A DNA stretch of 41,180 nucleotides from Verrucomicrobiales bacterium. GTDB lineage: Bacteria > Verrucomicrobiota > Verrucomicrobiia > Verrucomicrobiales > DEV007. Positions 15,801-23,216 of the stretch are shown piece by piece (position 1 is the stretch's first letter; each line of letters begins with the position of its first letter). The notes below the pieces were generated by a model, which was given only the letters and a program-made list of their open reading frames with translations, did no database searches and was not told where the DNA came from. Where the stretch lies: the NCBI GenBank assembly GCA_013911195.1, contig JACETS010000001.1, positions 1 to 41,180 of the forward strand. The letters run 5' to 3'. A program made the position numbers and the translations under genes.

Positions 15801-17361
15801 AGTTGATTGGAAAAATAATCCGAAAAATGCGACACAGTTAAACTATCTTATAAATACAGGATTAAAGATCAATTTAAAGGAAATCAATGATCCTGGAGTT
15901 AAAGGATACGCTATTAGATTGTTATGTGAAAATTCTCGTTCAAATGATTACTTTCAACAATTTAATCAAATTTCTCTGAATGAGAAAAATAAAGAGGTCG
16001 TCTCCCAATTAATATCATGTCTGCCGCAAATAGAATTTACTCAAAGGGCTAAGTTAATCACAAACTTATTATTGAGGGATGAGATTAGATTAGATCCATG
16101 TATTCCTTTGCAACTGTGGTGGGTTTTAGAGGCTATGGTTTCAGATGATAATTCATTTCTCAGGGAGATCTTTTCTCGTCGTGATGTTTGGAGTTCATTA
16201 CTTGTTAATGACGTAATCATAGAGAGACTAATGAGAAGGTTCTCTACTGAAGAGACAGTTAATGGATACAATATATGCGAGTTTTTGCTAAAAAGTGCAC
16301 CTACTAATGAGGCTAAAGTTAAACTTATTAATGGTTTCTTGAAAGGGGGGGAGATGGCTAATTACAGTTCATTACCCAAGGGATTAATGACTGCATTTGA
16401 GGATAATAAGAAACTTTTACCTCTTGAGCTGAGATTAAGAGTCTCTCAGAAAGAGGCTGTTGATGAAGCAATTGTCTATATTAAAAATAAAGATACTAAT
16501 ACAAATGATGCTGCCAAAATGCTATTAGCATTATCCTTAATAAAGAGTGATAAAGTTTATGATTTTCTATTAAATTATACCGATATCCAAAAAGATGAAA
16601 AAATTGAAATTGCTTTAATGTCAGCTTTGAATGGTTTTGCTCACAAGGAAAAAGTTCAAAGCGCTTTATTTAAGAAATTAATTACTTCTAATCAATCAGT
16701 TAAAGAAAGCATACTTGAATTATTTTTAAGTGATCCTAATTCAGCAAATTATTTAATTAGAAAGATCGATGCTGGTGAGTTTTCATTACCATTGAATAAT
16801 TTTTCCCTCATTGAAAAATTAAAGGCACATGATTCTTCAAATATAAAAAAGTTTCTTGAACGAAAGAAACTTTCAACGGTAAGAAGTGTGCCGTCTTTTC
16901 TTGAGCATGAAATTTCTAGAGTAAAAACTATTATTGAAAATGGTGGGGGTAATCCCAAGGCGGGTGAATCAATTTTCAAGGCCCGATGTGCCGGATGTCA
17001 TAAAATGTTTGATGTAGGTGGTCAAATTGGACCTGATCTCACAAGTTATCAGAAGAATGATCAGGACACATTATTAATTAGTATAATCGCTCCTGGAGCA
17101 GAGATTCGTGAAGGTTATGAGAATGTAATTATTAAAAATAAAGATGGTATGGTTTTTTCAGGATTTTTACTAGAGGAAACAAAAGCACATACAAGATTAA
17201 GGGAATTGAGTGGAGCTAGTAAGTTATTTAGAAACTCAGAAATAAATTCGAAGATTAATACTGGAGTTTCATTGATGCCCAATGGTTTACTAAATGGATT
17301 GGATGAGGGGCAGTTGAAGAATCTTTTTGCTTATTTAAGAAGTACAACTCCGCCTTTTTGA
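12865..17361 (+). CDS. Giant secreted protein: isochorismatase-like + ThuA-like + beta-propeller + HEAT + CxxCH cytochrome
   Basis: A 1498-residue multidomain protein with a signal peptide (about 1-20). Residues 45-275 are isochorismatase-like, with catalytic-type Asp57 in ICDMWD and Cys220 in HTNMCVLG. Residues about 295-520 are ThuA-like (PKILFLIGER, PVLGIRTSNHAF, GGHSFYTSLGH). Residues about 550-935 form a propeller of the kind in PVC membrane-bound dehydrogenases (TIGR02604), with two Asp-rich calcium-type loops: DTNGDGIYD (635-643) and DEDGDDIPD (678-686). A helical HEAT-like region reaches about 1340. The C-terminus is a c-type cytochrome (TIGR02603 type): CAGCH at 1375-1379 and likely distal ligand Met1471 in SLMPNG. 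The frame is intact throughout. It is flanked by a terminator upstream and converges on rodA with 5 nt between stops. A role in extracellular sugar or organic-matter oxidation is inferred from the family, not shown. Confidence 0.85.
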   Translation: MNSKCSFFLFYILLICFSFGDKIQLELRDRVKESDDFIVRLRDQEWDPNNTAVLICDMWDSHHCFNAVKRVEQLAPRINRLVNVMRNKGAIIIHAPSSCMNFYKDTPARKRAIDLPDSKSLPDDISNWLHWIDEEEEKAGYPIDHSDGGEDDDPDDHAKWEQKLIEQGRNPRSPWIRQIETIDIDQSVDYITDSGVENWNILDSHKIQNVLLVGVHTNMCVLGRPFGLRQLAKNGKNVVLVRDLTDTMYNPKMEPKVSHFTGTDFIVNHIEKYVCPTVKSSKILNGSSFKFRNDKRPKILFLIGEREYLTSKTLPKYADANLLSKYRVEFLFAADGQSDFGDIHSEISDADLLFLSVRRRALSDKDMLSVRDFIMKGKPVLGIRTSNHAFSLRGKSPDTGYQVWEKFDEQVFGGNYTNHYGNKILAIAEINPIKHPILEGLQLKKYDTGGSLYKVLPLKKSTTVLLNGKAPEINANQPLAWTNKNDFGGHSFYTSLGHINDFDNKEFVKILNNAVDWLIDESPKLERLDKKKRIHEEVDGALSPENSRSLIEVGNDLEIDLVLSEPIIKQPLHISFDHKGRLWVVQYSQYPDPAGLKRLSRDKVWRVAYDRMPPPPPHKSDSIYRGADKISIHEDTNGDGIYDKHKIFADGLNMATSVAHDGRGVWVTNPPYLLYYKDEDGDDIPDSKPIVHLQGFGLEDSHSIANSLVLGLDGWVYGAQGSTISASIVTNLSPKKVNPINSMGQNIWRYNPQKIVYEIFAEGGGNAFGLEIDSRGRVYSGHNGGNTRGFHYIKGAYYRKSWGKHGSLTNEFAYGFFPAMANAQVERFTHQFILYEDDVLPKRFHGKLLGVDVLHNNVVMSEMITSGSTFQTKDRERFIKSGDPWFRPVMITDAPDGSVYIADWYDKQVNHYRNHEGQMDKKLGRIYRIRNKDFKFNKKIDFTKLDQSDLLDQLDSNSRSNRRTAFHQLKLRFGFDDLSVDWKNNPKNATQLNYLINTGLKINLKEINDPGVKGYAIRLLCENSRSNDYFQQFNQISLNEKNKEVVSQLISCLPQIEFTQRAKLITNLLLRDEIRLDPCIPLQLWWVLEAMVSDDNSFLREIFSRRDVWSSLLVNDVIIERLMRRFSTEETVNGYNICEFLLKSAPTNEAKVKLINGFLKGGEMANYSSLPKGLMTAFEDNKKLLPLELRLRVSQKEAVDEAIVYIKNKDTNTNDAAKMLLALSLIKSDKVYDFLLNYTDIQKDEKIEIALMSALNGFAHKEKVQSALFKKLITSNQSVKESILELFLSDPNSANYLIRKIDAGEFSLPLNNFSLIEKLKAHDSSNIKKFLERKKLSTVRSVPSFLEHEISRVKTIIENGGGNPKAGESIFKARCAGCHKMFDVGGQIGPDLTSYQKNDQDTLLISIIAPGAEIREGYENVIIKNKDGMVFSGFLLEETKAHTRLRELSGASKLFRNSEINSKINTGVSLMPNGLLNGLDEGQLKNLFAYLRSTTPPF

Positions 17362-17380
17362 CCAGACTAATTTGTCTGGT
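17361..17380. terminator. Possible bidirectional hairpin at the giant-gene/rodA junction
   Basis: ACCAGAC (17361-17367), a 6-nt loop, and GTCTGGT (17374-17380) form a 7-bp stem that overlaps the ends of both convergent genes. Neither side has a proper T-run, so it is a weak terminator at best. It may instead pause polymerase or stabilise 3' ends. Confidence 0.4.
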
Positions 17381-18545
17381 TTCGATGAACCCATACGCTT
17401 TGACAAAGTCCTAGCATAAATAGCATCATTAGAATAAATGTTCCTCCATAGCTAATAAATGGCAAAGGGAGGCCTGTTATAGGAACTAACAGTACGCACA
17501 TGCCAACATTCATAAAGACATGGAAAAATAGAAGTCCGATAAATCCAGCAATAATCATTCTTCCAGTCATATCTTTTGCTGAGTAGCACATATAAATTAA
17601 AATTAAAAGAAGTGATAGAAATAACAGCAATAATATTGCGGACCCTCTAAAGCCATGCCTTTCTGCGATGGTCACAAAAATAAAATCATTGATAGCAACA
17701 TTGGGTGGAACAAAACCCATTTCCGTTACCAAGTTTGAATTGTTGTTAATTGTATTATCGTTATAGATAGTATTGGTAACGGAATCGTTCTTCTTAGACT
17801 TTCCTAGATAGCCGGCGGATCCTATTGCTATCATATTGTGTTTAGGGACCCATGCAGCACCTTGTTCATCAACAGGTCTTTCATTAAGCATGTTAAGCCA
17901 TGTTTCAATTCGTTCTTTCTGATAATTTTTGAGTCCAAAGAAATACAATATTGGCAAAACTATTAATCCGAATTGTATAATAACTATGATGTATCTAAAT
18001 AATACTTTTCCTATGAGTAATGATGTCATAAAGATGACAATCCATGCCATCGAGGAACCAAAATCTGGTTCAATTAAAATAATGAGACATGGCAAAGCTG
18101 CTATTGGAGCAGCAATTAGAATTTTGACATAGGATTTCTTAAATATTGGAAATTTTTTTGGCAGTTCTCCAAAAATGACAGCAAGAAATAAAATTCCAGA
18201 GATTATTGCGAGTTGTGATGGTTGAAAAGTTAGTCCACCAATGGTAATCCAACTCTCTGCTCCTGAAAGTTCGGTGTTAGTTGATAGGAGTAAAATGACA
18301 GATGTTATATATGCAGGTAATGCTCCCCATTTAATCCAATTGTAGTCAATTAATGTTGCTCCAAAGAAAAAAATTATTCCAATGCATATCCATTTTATTT
18401 GATCATACCATTTTGAATTTAATACAGAGTTCTCAAAATAGGCAGTGGCTTCATGTATCGAGTAAACCCCAATAGTTAGAAGAACTGCTGTTACTAATAC
18501 AAGCAACCAGTTCATCCCGAGAATTTTCAGGAATAGTGGAGTCAT
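17367..18545 (-). CDS. rodA: Peptidoglycan glycosyltransferase RodA (SEDS family)
   Basis: A 392-residue polytopic membrane protein of the RodA/FtsW/SpoVE family, the polymerase of the rod-shape elongation machinery. Typical parts: early helices with TLIDYNWIKW, the segment WITIGGLTFQPSQLAIISG (about 105-123), LIEPDFGSSMAW (about 160-171) with the Glu-Pro-Asp motif, DFIFVTIAERHGF (about 291-303) and PLPFISYGGT (about 360-369). The loop between GLKNYQKERIETWLN and DFIF is longer and more polar than in many homologues. RodA is favoured over FtsW by overall sequence; no mreB, mreC or pbp2 is in the window to confirm it. thiG lies 26 nt upstream on the same strand, so the two are probably co-transcribed. 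Confidence 0.88.
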   Translation of the reverse strand: MTPLFLKILGMNWLLVLVTAVLLTIGVYSIHEATAYFENSVLNSKWYDQIKWICIGIIFFFGATLIDYNWIKWGALPAYITSVILLLSTNTELSGAESWITIGGLTFQPSQLAIISGILFLAVIFGELPKKFPIFKKSYVKILIAAPIAALPCLIILIEPDFGSSMAWIVIFMTSLLIGKVLFRYIIVIIQFGLIVLPILYFFGLKNYQKERIETWLNMLNERPVDEQGAAWVPKHNMIAIGSAGYLGKSKKNDSVTNTIYNDNTINNNSNLVTEMGFVPPNVAINDFIFVTIAERHGFRGSAILLLLFLSLLLILIYMCYSAKDMTGRMIIAGFIGLLFFHVFMNVGMCVLLVPITGLPLPFISYGGTFILMMLFMLGLCQSVWVHRNQTN

Positions 18546-18571
18546 TTTTTATTTAGTATAAATATTTGTTA

Positions 18572-19357
18572 TCAATCATTTTCAAATAAAAAAGTACTTA
18601 AAGGGCTTGTAGCTGATCCCTTAGATGAGGTTTCATGTGATCCAAAGAGGAAATCGGTTCGACCATTTTCTATAGAGCCTTTGAAGGCTTTAGAAATTAG
18701 TATAGGATCTGATGAAATGGCTATCGCAGTATTAATTAATACTGCATCCGCGCCCATTTCCATTGCTTCAGAGGCATGACTGGGTTTTCCTATGCCAGCA
18801 TCAACGATGACAGGTACGGTTGCCTGCTCAATGATGATTTCAATTTGTTTTCTATTCTGAATACCAAGATTAGATCCAATTGGAGAACCAAGAGGCATTA
18901 CAGTAGAAGCTCCCACATCTTGTAACCGTTTAGCTAAAATTGGATCAGCATTTATATATGGAAGAACAGTGAATCCTTCATCTACTAATAACTTAGTTGC
19001 CTTGAATGTTTCAACTGGATCCGGTAGTAGATATTTCGGGTCTGGATGAATTTCTAATTTTATCCATGGCGGAAGTCCAGCTGAGCGTGACAACTTTGCA
19101 AGTCTTACAGCTTCTTCAGCATTATTTGCTCCGCTTGTATTGGCTAATATTAAATATCTGTTATTATCTATAAAATTAAGAATATTTGCTGACTCGTCCT
19201 CTTCACTATTTAAATTTGCTCTTCGTAAAGAAACGGTGACAATTTCTGTTCCAGATGCTTCCAATGATTCTTTCATGACGTCATTTGAGGAAAACTTTCC
19301 GGTTCCTAAGAGAAGTCTTGAATTAAAGGTTCTATCTGAAATAACTAATGAGTCCAC
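18572..19357 (-). CDS. thiG: Thiazole synthase ThiG
   Basis: A 261-residue TIM-barrel enzyme that builds the thiazole phosphate of thiamine from 1-deoxyxylulose 5-phosphate, dehydroglycine and ThiS thiocarboxylate. Family marks: FNSRLLLGTGKF at 11-22, VSLRRANL at 42-49, NTSGANNAEEAVRLAK at 73-88, the Schiff-base Lys100 in WIKLEI, VLPYINADP (135-143) and MPLGSPIGSNLGI, then VIVDAGIGKPSHASEAMEMG. The gene starts with GTG; no upstream in-frame start fits better. No thiS, thiF, thiH or thiO is adjacent, and the 107-nt upstream region lacks a recognisable TPP riboswitch, which is unusual for a thiamine gene. It precedes rodA by 26 nt. Confidence 0.93.
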   Translation of the reverse strand: MDSLVISDRTFNSRLLLGTGKFSSNDVMKESLEASGTEIVTVSLRRANLNSEEDESANILNFIDNNRYLILANTSGANNAEEAVRLAKLSRSAGLPPWIKLEIHPDPKYLLPDPVETFKATKLLVDEGFTVLPYINADPILAKRLQDVGASTVMPLGSPIGSNLGIQNRKQIEIIIEQATVPVIVDAGIGKPSHASEAMEMGADAVLINTAIAISSDPILISKAFKGSIENGRTDFLFGSHETSSKGSATSPLSTFLFEND

Positions 19358-19464
19358 GATTTGAGGAAATTAAATGTTACTATCACTATACATAGCAAAT
19401 GTAATTGAATAATAAATTAAATTTCCTTTCTATAAGTCTAAATTGTGCTTTTTTCATATTATAA

Positions 19465-20628
19465 ATGGAAACATTAATCCCTTTTCTTGCGATAATTTCA
19501 TTTATTATTGGTGCAAGTATTGGGTCATTTCTTAATGTTGTTATCTATCGTTTGCCGAGAGGCATTTCAGTCAATAAGCCAAGACGTTCATTTTGCCCAA
19601 CTTGTAATTATAAGATTCCATTTTACCTAAATATTCCAATTATTAGTTGGTTGATATTATTAGGTAAATGTAGAAACTGTTCATCTAAAGTTTCTATACG
19701 GTATCTGTTGGTTGAATTGATTTCCGGAGTATTGTTTCTAGCTTGTTGGTTAATTTATGCCTCGCCACTATCTGGGCAATTTCAAGTTACTTACTATTTA
19801 GTATTACCGGGATGGTTCCTAATTTCTTTATTGATCTCAGCATCATTGATTGATTATGAGCACCAAATTATTCCTGACGCCTTAAATGTAATTGGATTAA
19901 TTTCAGGACTTATTTTTGCAATAATGTTCCCATTAATACCTTTTAATATAATGGGTGTTGATTCATTTTTTAATAGCGATGAAATCACTTGGTATAAATC
20001 GTTTATAATTTCGTTACTAAGCGGAGCTTTTGGATTTTTAATTATATACAGTATCGTTTTTCTAGGTAAAATCGTTTTTGGAATAAAAGTCCTTAGTAAG
20101 AATAAGTCTAATGAATGGAGCATTGTCGAGGGAGAAGAGAATCCAGTATTACTTTTTGATGACCAGGAAATAAACTTCGAGGATTTATTTTTTGTTGGTA
20201 CAGAAAAATTAGTATTTGAATGTCAAAAATTTGATTTAAATGGAAACGAAATTATTACTGATAAGGTTAGCGTCTTTTATGATCGAATAGATTATAACAA
20301 TGAGTCCATAGAAATTAGTGACTGGGTCTCTGTAGGAGGAAAATCCGTTAAAATTACTTATCATCGAGAAGCAATGGGATTCGGTGATGTTAAGTATATG
20401 GCAATGATTGGTGTTTTTATTGGATGGAAGGGAATTCTATTCACATTATTTACAGCTTCTATTATTGGAACTGTTGTAAGCTTGCCTGGTAAAATCTTAA
20501 AGAGTGATAATGCCTTGAATAGAATCCCATTCGGTCCTTTTTTATCATTAGGGGCAATTATATGGCTGTTTTATGGCCCTCAATTACTGGATTGGTATAT
20601 AAATTTGATAAGTATGGGTAATCCATAA
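19465..20628 (+). CDS. pilD: Prepilin leader peptidase/N-methyltransferase with a large cytoplasmic insertion
   Basis: A 387-residue type IV prepilin peptidase (family A24). It cleaves and N-methylates prepilins or pseudopilins at the inner membrane. The zinc-binding cysteines are C44, C47, C69 and C72. The two catalytic aspartates are D130 (SLIDYEHQIIPD) and D308 in GFGD (305-308). About 95 mostly hydrophilic residues (about 207-303) sit between a transmembrane helix and the GFGD motif, making the protein roughly 100 residues longer than typical PilD. The insertion looks like a small beta-rich domain of unknown purpose. No pilin or secretion genes are nearby. The ATG overlaps an AT-rich TATAAA. 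The HEAT/DUF1080 gene follows 15 nt later. Confidence 0.9.
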   Translation: METLIPFLAIISFIIGASIGSFLNVVIYRLPRGISVNKPRRSFCPTCNYKIPFYLNIPIISWLILLGKCRNCSSKVSIRYLLVELISGVLFLACWLIYASPLSGQFQVTYYLVLPGWFLISLLISASLIDYEHQIIPDALNVIGLISGLIFAIMFPLIPFNIMGVDSFFNSDEITWYKSFIISLLSGAFGFLIIYSIVFLGKIVFGIKVLSKNKSNEWSIVEGEENPVLLFDDQEINFEDLFFVGTEKLVFECQKFDLNGNEIITDKVSVFYDRIDYNNESIEISDWVSVGGKSVKITYHREAMGFGDVKYMAMIGVFIGWKGILFTLFTASIIGTVVSLPGKILKSDNALNRIPFGPFLSLGAIIWLFYGPQLLDWYINLISMGNP

Positions 20629-20643
20629 AGTGACTAAAACGCT

Positions 20644-22107
20644 ATGCATTCAGCCTTTTTTAAATATATAATTTTTTTGATTCTCACACAATTTTTTATC
20701 ATTCCTTCTGAAGCGGATCGATTATCTAAATTTGGTTATAGCGATGATTATGAAGGCGTTTCTAAGCTTTTGAAAAATCTTAACAATGATTATGATGCTG
20801 ATTTAATCAATGATCTTATAAGCAAGCTTGAATCAAATGATTTTGGCGTAAGGGAAAAAGCAACGTTTGAGCTAAGCCAGATACCTTTGTTGGATAGAGA
20901 AGAAATACAATTGAAGTTAGATGGGTTTTCTTTAGAGCAAAAAACAAGGCTTCAAAGAGTTCTTAAGGAAAACAGCCATGAAAAATTCATTAAATTATTG
21001 ATAGTTATGAACGAATCAATAGTTGAAAATAAATATAAGGGGTTGCTTAAGGAGTTGTGGAAATCTACAGATAAAGTTAAATCCCAACAATATAGTAATT
21101 TATGGGATGTCTACCGTGATGCTAGTATTGAAACATCAGTAAATGATGATGTAAATCTGATTAAAAATTCGGTGTTAAGTGATAATGGTATTATTAGGTA
21201 TTCCAGTATACCGACATTAATTAAAATATTGGGCAAAGAATCTGAATCGTATCTTTTGAAATTAGTAAATGATAATAACGATCAAATAAAATGGGCTATT
21301 TCGGAAGCTCTGATGAATTTTCAAAATCCACAATGTCTTATTCCATTGGTTGATTTATTAATGTGTGATCAAGACTTTGGTCTTAGGTGGAGAAGTCTTG
21401 AAGCTCTAAGAAAATTAACAGGACAAGAATTTGGTTATTATGCAGCAGGTAATGCCGATGAAAGAAAGGAACCAGCAAAAAAATGGAGTAAGTGGGTAAA
21501 TGATAATCTGGAAATAGCTGATTTAAAATTTAATAATGCGGCATCTAATAAAACTATCTCTTTGTTCAATGGAATTAATCTAGATAATTGGATTGAAAGA
21601 CCACTGGATGGATTTCTTGCAGGTGGTGGAGATGATGGGTGGGAAGTCGTTGATGGAATGCTTCTAACAAAGAAGGGTAAAAGAAGTGCGCTTGTCACTA
21701 AAACAAGTTTTTTAGACTATGAATTAAATTTTGAATATAAATTATTAGAAAGAACTAGTGATAGTGGAATTGGAATTTTCGTAGGCGAGAAAAATAACGG
21801 TTATCTTGAAGTACAGCTTTATCCCAATAGATCTGGGGATTTGTATAAAATAGGATCAAATGTTGAATTTAAATTAGATGATGGAAATGTGTTAGCATTT
21901 TCTTCTCGAAAATTTAAAGAGGGTAATGAAGAAAATGGGGAGTGGAATAAGATGAATATTAAAATTATTAACGGGCAGACAGAGGTTTCTGTAAATGGTG
22001 AAATACAAAATCGTGCCTTTAATGATCAAATGAAACCATCAAAAATACTCCTTAGGAATGAGGGGAGTAGTGTGGGGTTTAAGAACTTTATTCTAAAAAA
22101 GTTGTAA
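20644..22107 (+). CDS. Exported HEAT-repeat protein with C-terminal DUF1080 domain
   Basis: A 487-residue protein with a signal peptide (about 1-23). Residues about 40-290 are helical with HEAT-like repeats: GVREKATFELSQIPL, IIRYSSIPTLIKILG, QIKWAISEALMNF and GLRWRSLEALRKLTG. Residues about 305-487 are a DUF1080 domain (3-keto-disaccharide hydrolase family, a concanavalin-like beta sandwich): SLFNGINLDNW at 306-316, WEVVDGMLL, the DYELNFEYKLL strand, SDSGIGIFVG and a final GSSVGFKNFILKKL. DUF1080 is abundant in PVC and Bacteroidota genomes, and some members act on 3-keto-glycosides. It lies 15 nt after the prepilin peptidase but shows no functional link to it. It converges on rpsI with 3 nt between stops. 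Confidence 0.82.
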   Translation: MHSAFFKYIIFLILTQFFIIPSEADRLSKFGYSDDYEGVSKLLKNLNNDYDADLINDLISKLESNDFGVREKATFELSQIPLLDREEIQLKLDGFSLEQKTRLQRVLKENSHEKFIKLLIVMNESIVENKYKGLLKELWKSTDKVKSQQYSNLWDVYRDASIETSVNDDVNLIKNSVLSDNGIIRYSSIPTLIKILGKESESYLLKLVNDNNDQIKWAISEALMNFQNPQCLIPLVDLLMCDQDFGLRWRSLEALRKLTGQEFGYYAAGNADERKEPAKKWSKWVNDNLEIADLKFNNAASNKTISLFNGINLDNWIERPLDGFLAGGGDDGWEVVDGMLLTKKGKRSALVTKTSFLDYELNFEYKLLERTSDSGIGIFVGEKNNGYLEVQLYPNRSGDLYKIGSNVEFKLDDGNVLAFSSRKFKEGNEENGEWNKMNIKIINGQTEVSVNGEIQNRAFNDQMKPSKILLRNEGSSVGFKNFILKKL

Positions 22108-22110
22108 AAA

Positions 22111-22506
22111 TTATCTCTTAGAAAATTGGAACCTTTTTCTTGCACCAGGCTGGCCAGCTTTCTTGCGCTCTTTTTTTCTAGAGTCTCTAGTCAATAGCCC
22201 TTCAGATTTAAAAACTTCTCTAAGTTCTGGATCGTTCTTCAGTAGAGCTCTTGCAATTGCTAGTCTAACTGCACCGATTTGACCAGTTATACCTCCGCCG
22301 TTAGTGGTGACATTAAGATCCCATGATTTAGGCTGATTAGCCAATTGCAATGGATGTAACAAGTTGTTTTGGAGGGCTAATGTAGGAAAATATTCTTCCA
22401 TAGGCTTTTGGTTAACAGTTATTGTACCATCTCCAGGCTTCATTTGAATCCTAGCGACCGCTGTTTTTCTTCTGCCTACTGAGTTTATTGTCGAACTATC
22501 GCTCAT
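22111..22506 (-). CDS. rpsI: 30S ribosomal protein S9 (uS9)
   Basis: A 131-residue uS9. The N-terminal GRRKTAVARIQMKPGDG, the centre with TTNGGGITGQIGAVRLAIARAL, the LLTRDSRKKERKKAG segment and the C-terminal KRFQFSKR are all canonical. The basic C-terminal tail reaches the ribosomal P site. It lies 25 nt downstream of rplM, the standard rplM-rpsI operon, and shares its promoter. The start has no Shine-Dalgarno sequence, even though ribosomal protein genes usually carry strong ones. Confidence 0.97.
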   Translation of the reverse strand: MSDSSTINSVGRRKTAVARIQMKPGDGTITVNQKPMEEYFPTLALQNNLLHPLQLANQPKSWDLNVTTNGGGITGQIGAVRLAIARALLKNDPELREVFKSEGLLTRDSRKKERKKAGQPGARKRFQFSKR

Positions 22507-22531
22507 TGAAATTTGTATTTATATATATTCG

Positions 22532-22960
22532 TTAAAGTTGAATAGAGGAAGGATTCTGGGCTTCGTGCTTGTGATCAGGGCCAGCATATATCTTCAATTT
22601 TTTGATTATTTGTCGACCTAATCGGTTTCGAGGGATCATCCCTTGGACTGCAAATTCAACTAATCTTTCTGGTGCTTTTTCTCTAAGTGTTGCAGGGGTG
22701 TCTTCATGATGACCGCCAACATATCCCGAATATCTATGATAAATTTTTTGTAGCTCTTTTCTTCCGCTCAGTTTTACCTTATCTGCATTTATAACGACAA
22801 CAAAATCTCCTGTGTCAACATGAGGTGTAAATATTGGTTTATTCTTTCCCCTTAGCAAAGATGCAGCTCGTACAGCTACATCACCGAGTATTTGGTCTTC
22901 GGCATCAATGATGTACCACTCGCGTTTAATATCAGATGATTTAGCTGAAAATGTTTTCAT
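22532..22960 (-). CDS. rplM: 50S ribosomal protein L13 (uL13)
   Basis: A 142-residue uL13 with the typical start MKTFSAKSSDIKREWYIIDA, then LGDVAVRAASLLRGKNKP, DTGDFVVVINADKVKLSG, the YHRYSGYVGG loop and MIPRNRLGRQIIKKLKIYAG. I chose the ATG at 22960 because longer readings, up to 23029, add residues with no counterpart in the family and would pass through the promoter. The near-consensus sigma-70 promoter at 22995-23023 predicts a 5' leader of about 28 nt. No Shine-Dalgarno sequence precedes the ATG. Confidence 0.97.
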   Translation of the reverse strand: MKTFSAKSSDIKREWYIIDAEDQILGDVAVRAASLLRGKNKPIFTPHVDTGDFVVVINADKVKLSGRKELQKIYHRYSGYVGGHHEDTPATLREKAPERLVEFAVQGMIPRNRLGRQIIKKLKIYAGPDHKHEAQNPSSIQL

Positions 22961-22994
22961 TTTATTAGAATTTCTCAAAAAATGGAGGGCGTGA

Positions 22995-23023
22995 ATTCTA
23001 GAGTGCTTATTCCAGCATGTCAA
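22995..23023 (-). promoter_or_regulatory. Sigma-70 promoter of rplM-rpsI
   Basis: On the minus strand TTGACA (23018-23023) is followed after exactly 17 nt by TAGAAT (22995-23000). All six -35 bases and five of six -10 bases match the E. coli-type consensus. Transcription should begin near 22988, about 28 nt before the rplM ATG. This shows that the housekeeping sigma factor here recognises ordinary -35/-10 elements rather than the Bacteroidota type. Confidence 0.8.
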
Positions 23024-23084
23024 CAGCATATCCTACATATATTAGCTATATAACTTTATAATGTATCAAATATACTTATTACTG

Positions 23085-23113
23085 TTTACACGTAAATAGT
23101 GTAATTGGTAAAC
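23085..23113. promoter_or_regulatory. Clustered TTTAC/GTAAA inverted repeats upstream of purH
   Basis: Three nested inverted matches occur in about 30 nt. GTTTAC (23084-23089) pairs with GTAAAC (23108-23113). TTTAC and GTAAA flank AC at 23085-23096. TTACAC pairs with GTGTAA a little downstream. The cluster lies about 105-130 nt before the purH ATG and could be an operator for purine regulation, but it does not match PurR boxes I know. Chance is possible in this AT-rich DNA. Confidence 0.25.
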
Positions 23114-23144
23114 AAATAACAAATTATTAAAAATATAAATAAAA

Positions 23145-23209
23145 GGGGAGGTGAATTTTATTTGAACTTGCTTATTTACCAAGTTTTTAAGAATCTCAGC
23201 AAATATTAA
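23145..23209 (+). CDS. Putative 15-codon leader ORF with a strong Shine-Dalgarno sequence, before purH
   Basis: GGGGAGGTGA at 23145-23154 contains an 8-base perfect Shine-Dalgarno match. A TTG at 23162 begins a 15-codon frame (MNLLIYQVFKNLSKY) ending with TAA at 23207-23209, 7 nt before the purH ATG. No annotated gene in this window has such a ribosome-binding site, so its presence before a tiny ORF is notable. The coordinates include the Shine-Dalgarno sequence. PurH itself cannot be extended this far because its frame has a stop at 23163-23165 and no start between. The peptide could serve to couple or attenuate purH translation. The G-rich match might also be chance. Confidence 0.3.
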
Positions 23210-23216
23210 CAATATT

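Noticed and set aside
19358..19464. TPP riboswitch before thiG
   Set aside because: The conserved CUGAGA core and its partner are not found on the minus strand in this 107-nt gap.
22961..23029. Upstream extension of rplM by 23 residues
   Set aside because: The extra residues match nothing in uL13 and would place the start beyond the predicted transcription start of the rplM promoter.
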